From: an uncultured Clostridia bacterium | Lineage (GTDB): Bacteria > Bacillota > Clostridia > Christensenellales > Aristaeellaceae | DNA length: 13,589 nucleotides | Assembly: GCA_934630975.1 (NCBI GenBank) | Contig: CAKTXH010000069.1 | Location: forward strand, 1 to 13,589 | Reading direction: 5' to 3' | Shown here: in pieces, positions 13,431 to 13,589 of the stretch | How the letters are laid out: each line of letters opens with the position of its first letter | How positions within the stretch are numbered: the first letter of the stretch is position 1 | Notes under the pieces: generated by a model | What the model was told of the DNA's origin: nothing | What the model saw: the letters and a program-made list of their open reading frames with translations, nothing else | The model's database searches: none | Program-made: the position numbers and the translations under genes

Positions 13431-13589
13431 TTACTTTGTGACTATGACTTTTCCCTCTGAATCCAGAAGAGGTGTAATAGCCGCTCCATATCCAGATTTC
13501 CAACAAAGATAGTTAACCCCAGTCTCCTTATCAACAAGGATTTGATGAATTCCTTCATCTTTAAGCCAACTTCCGTCTCTAAATATAAC
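13431..13589 (-). CDS. DUF6440-type small protein (partial, runs off right edge)
   Basis: C-terminal 52 residues of a minus-strand gene whose start lies outside the window. The tail contains ILVDKETGVNYLCWKSGYGA followed by AITPLLDSEGK and ends VIVTK before TAA. The order DKETGVxYL, then SGYxxxxTPLLDxxGK, matches short proteins of the DUF6440 family as I remember it; the function of that family is unknown. Codon and base usage are clearly more AT-rich than in the neighbouring transporter genes. About 120 nt between its stop and the shared terminator show no gene I can support. Confidence 0.65.
   Translation of the reverse strand, partial: VIFRDGSWLKDEGIHQILVDKETGVNYLCWKSGYGAAITPLLDSEGKVIVTK

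Overview
The window looks like chromosomal DNA from a GC-rich Firmicutes bacterium, probably an anaerobic gut-type Clostridia. The signs are strong AGGAGG-type ribosome binding sites, sigma-A-type promoters, Sec signal peptides on solute-binding proteins ending in A-E, and a TRAP transporter beside a PotABCD-type ABC importer. The lineage is an inference; no rRNA or marker gene is present. I see no tRNA, rRNA, CRISPR array, transposase, integrase or phage gene.

Left block (1-7346, all minus strand, so read right to left). Transcription probably starts at a promoter near 7447-7475. It first reads an AbgA-like M20 amidohydrolase (6012-7346), then a YhcG/DUF1016 PD-(D/E)XK nuclease (4984-6015), then a metal-dependent amidohydrolase of the SAH/MTA-deaminase type (3687-5000). 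These three genes overlap one another by 4 and 17 nt. After a 117-nt gap holding a near-consensus promoter (3594-3622) comes a polyamine-type ABC importer in the order permease, ATPase, solute-binding protein, second permease; the last runs off the left edge. The combination suggests import and hydrolysis/deamination of a nitrogenous compound, with an unrelated lower-GC nuclease gene lodged in the operon.

Middle (7347-8896). A PfkB-family sugar/nucleoside kinase (7519-8445, plus) is divergent from the minus operon, and the two predicted promoters overlap physically. Two inverted copies of a ~43-nt composite palindromic repeat bracket the kinase. One lies in the leader of the minus operon. The other supplies the last codons and the stop of the kinase gene. 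A 451-nt gap follows, holding an AT-rich palindrome, a very strong terminator hairpin, ambiguous small ORFs on both strands and the TRAP promoter.

Right block (8897-13589). A complete DctP-DctQ-DctM TRAP transporter operon has a terminator hairpin between the binding protein and the membrane genes. It is followed by a MATE-family exporter with its own promoter and terminator. The 3' end of a convergent, AT-richer DUF6440-type small gene lies at the right edge.

The best leads are the nuclease embedded by start/stop overlap between two metabolic hydrolases, the inverted repeats around the kinase, and the structured 8.5-8.7 kb region.
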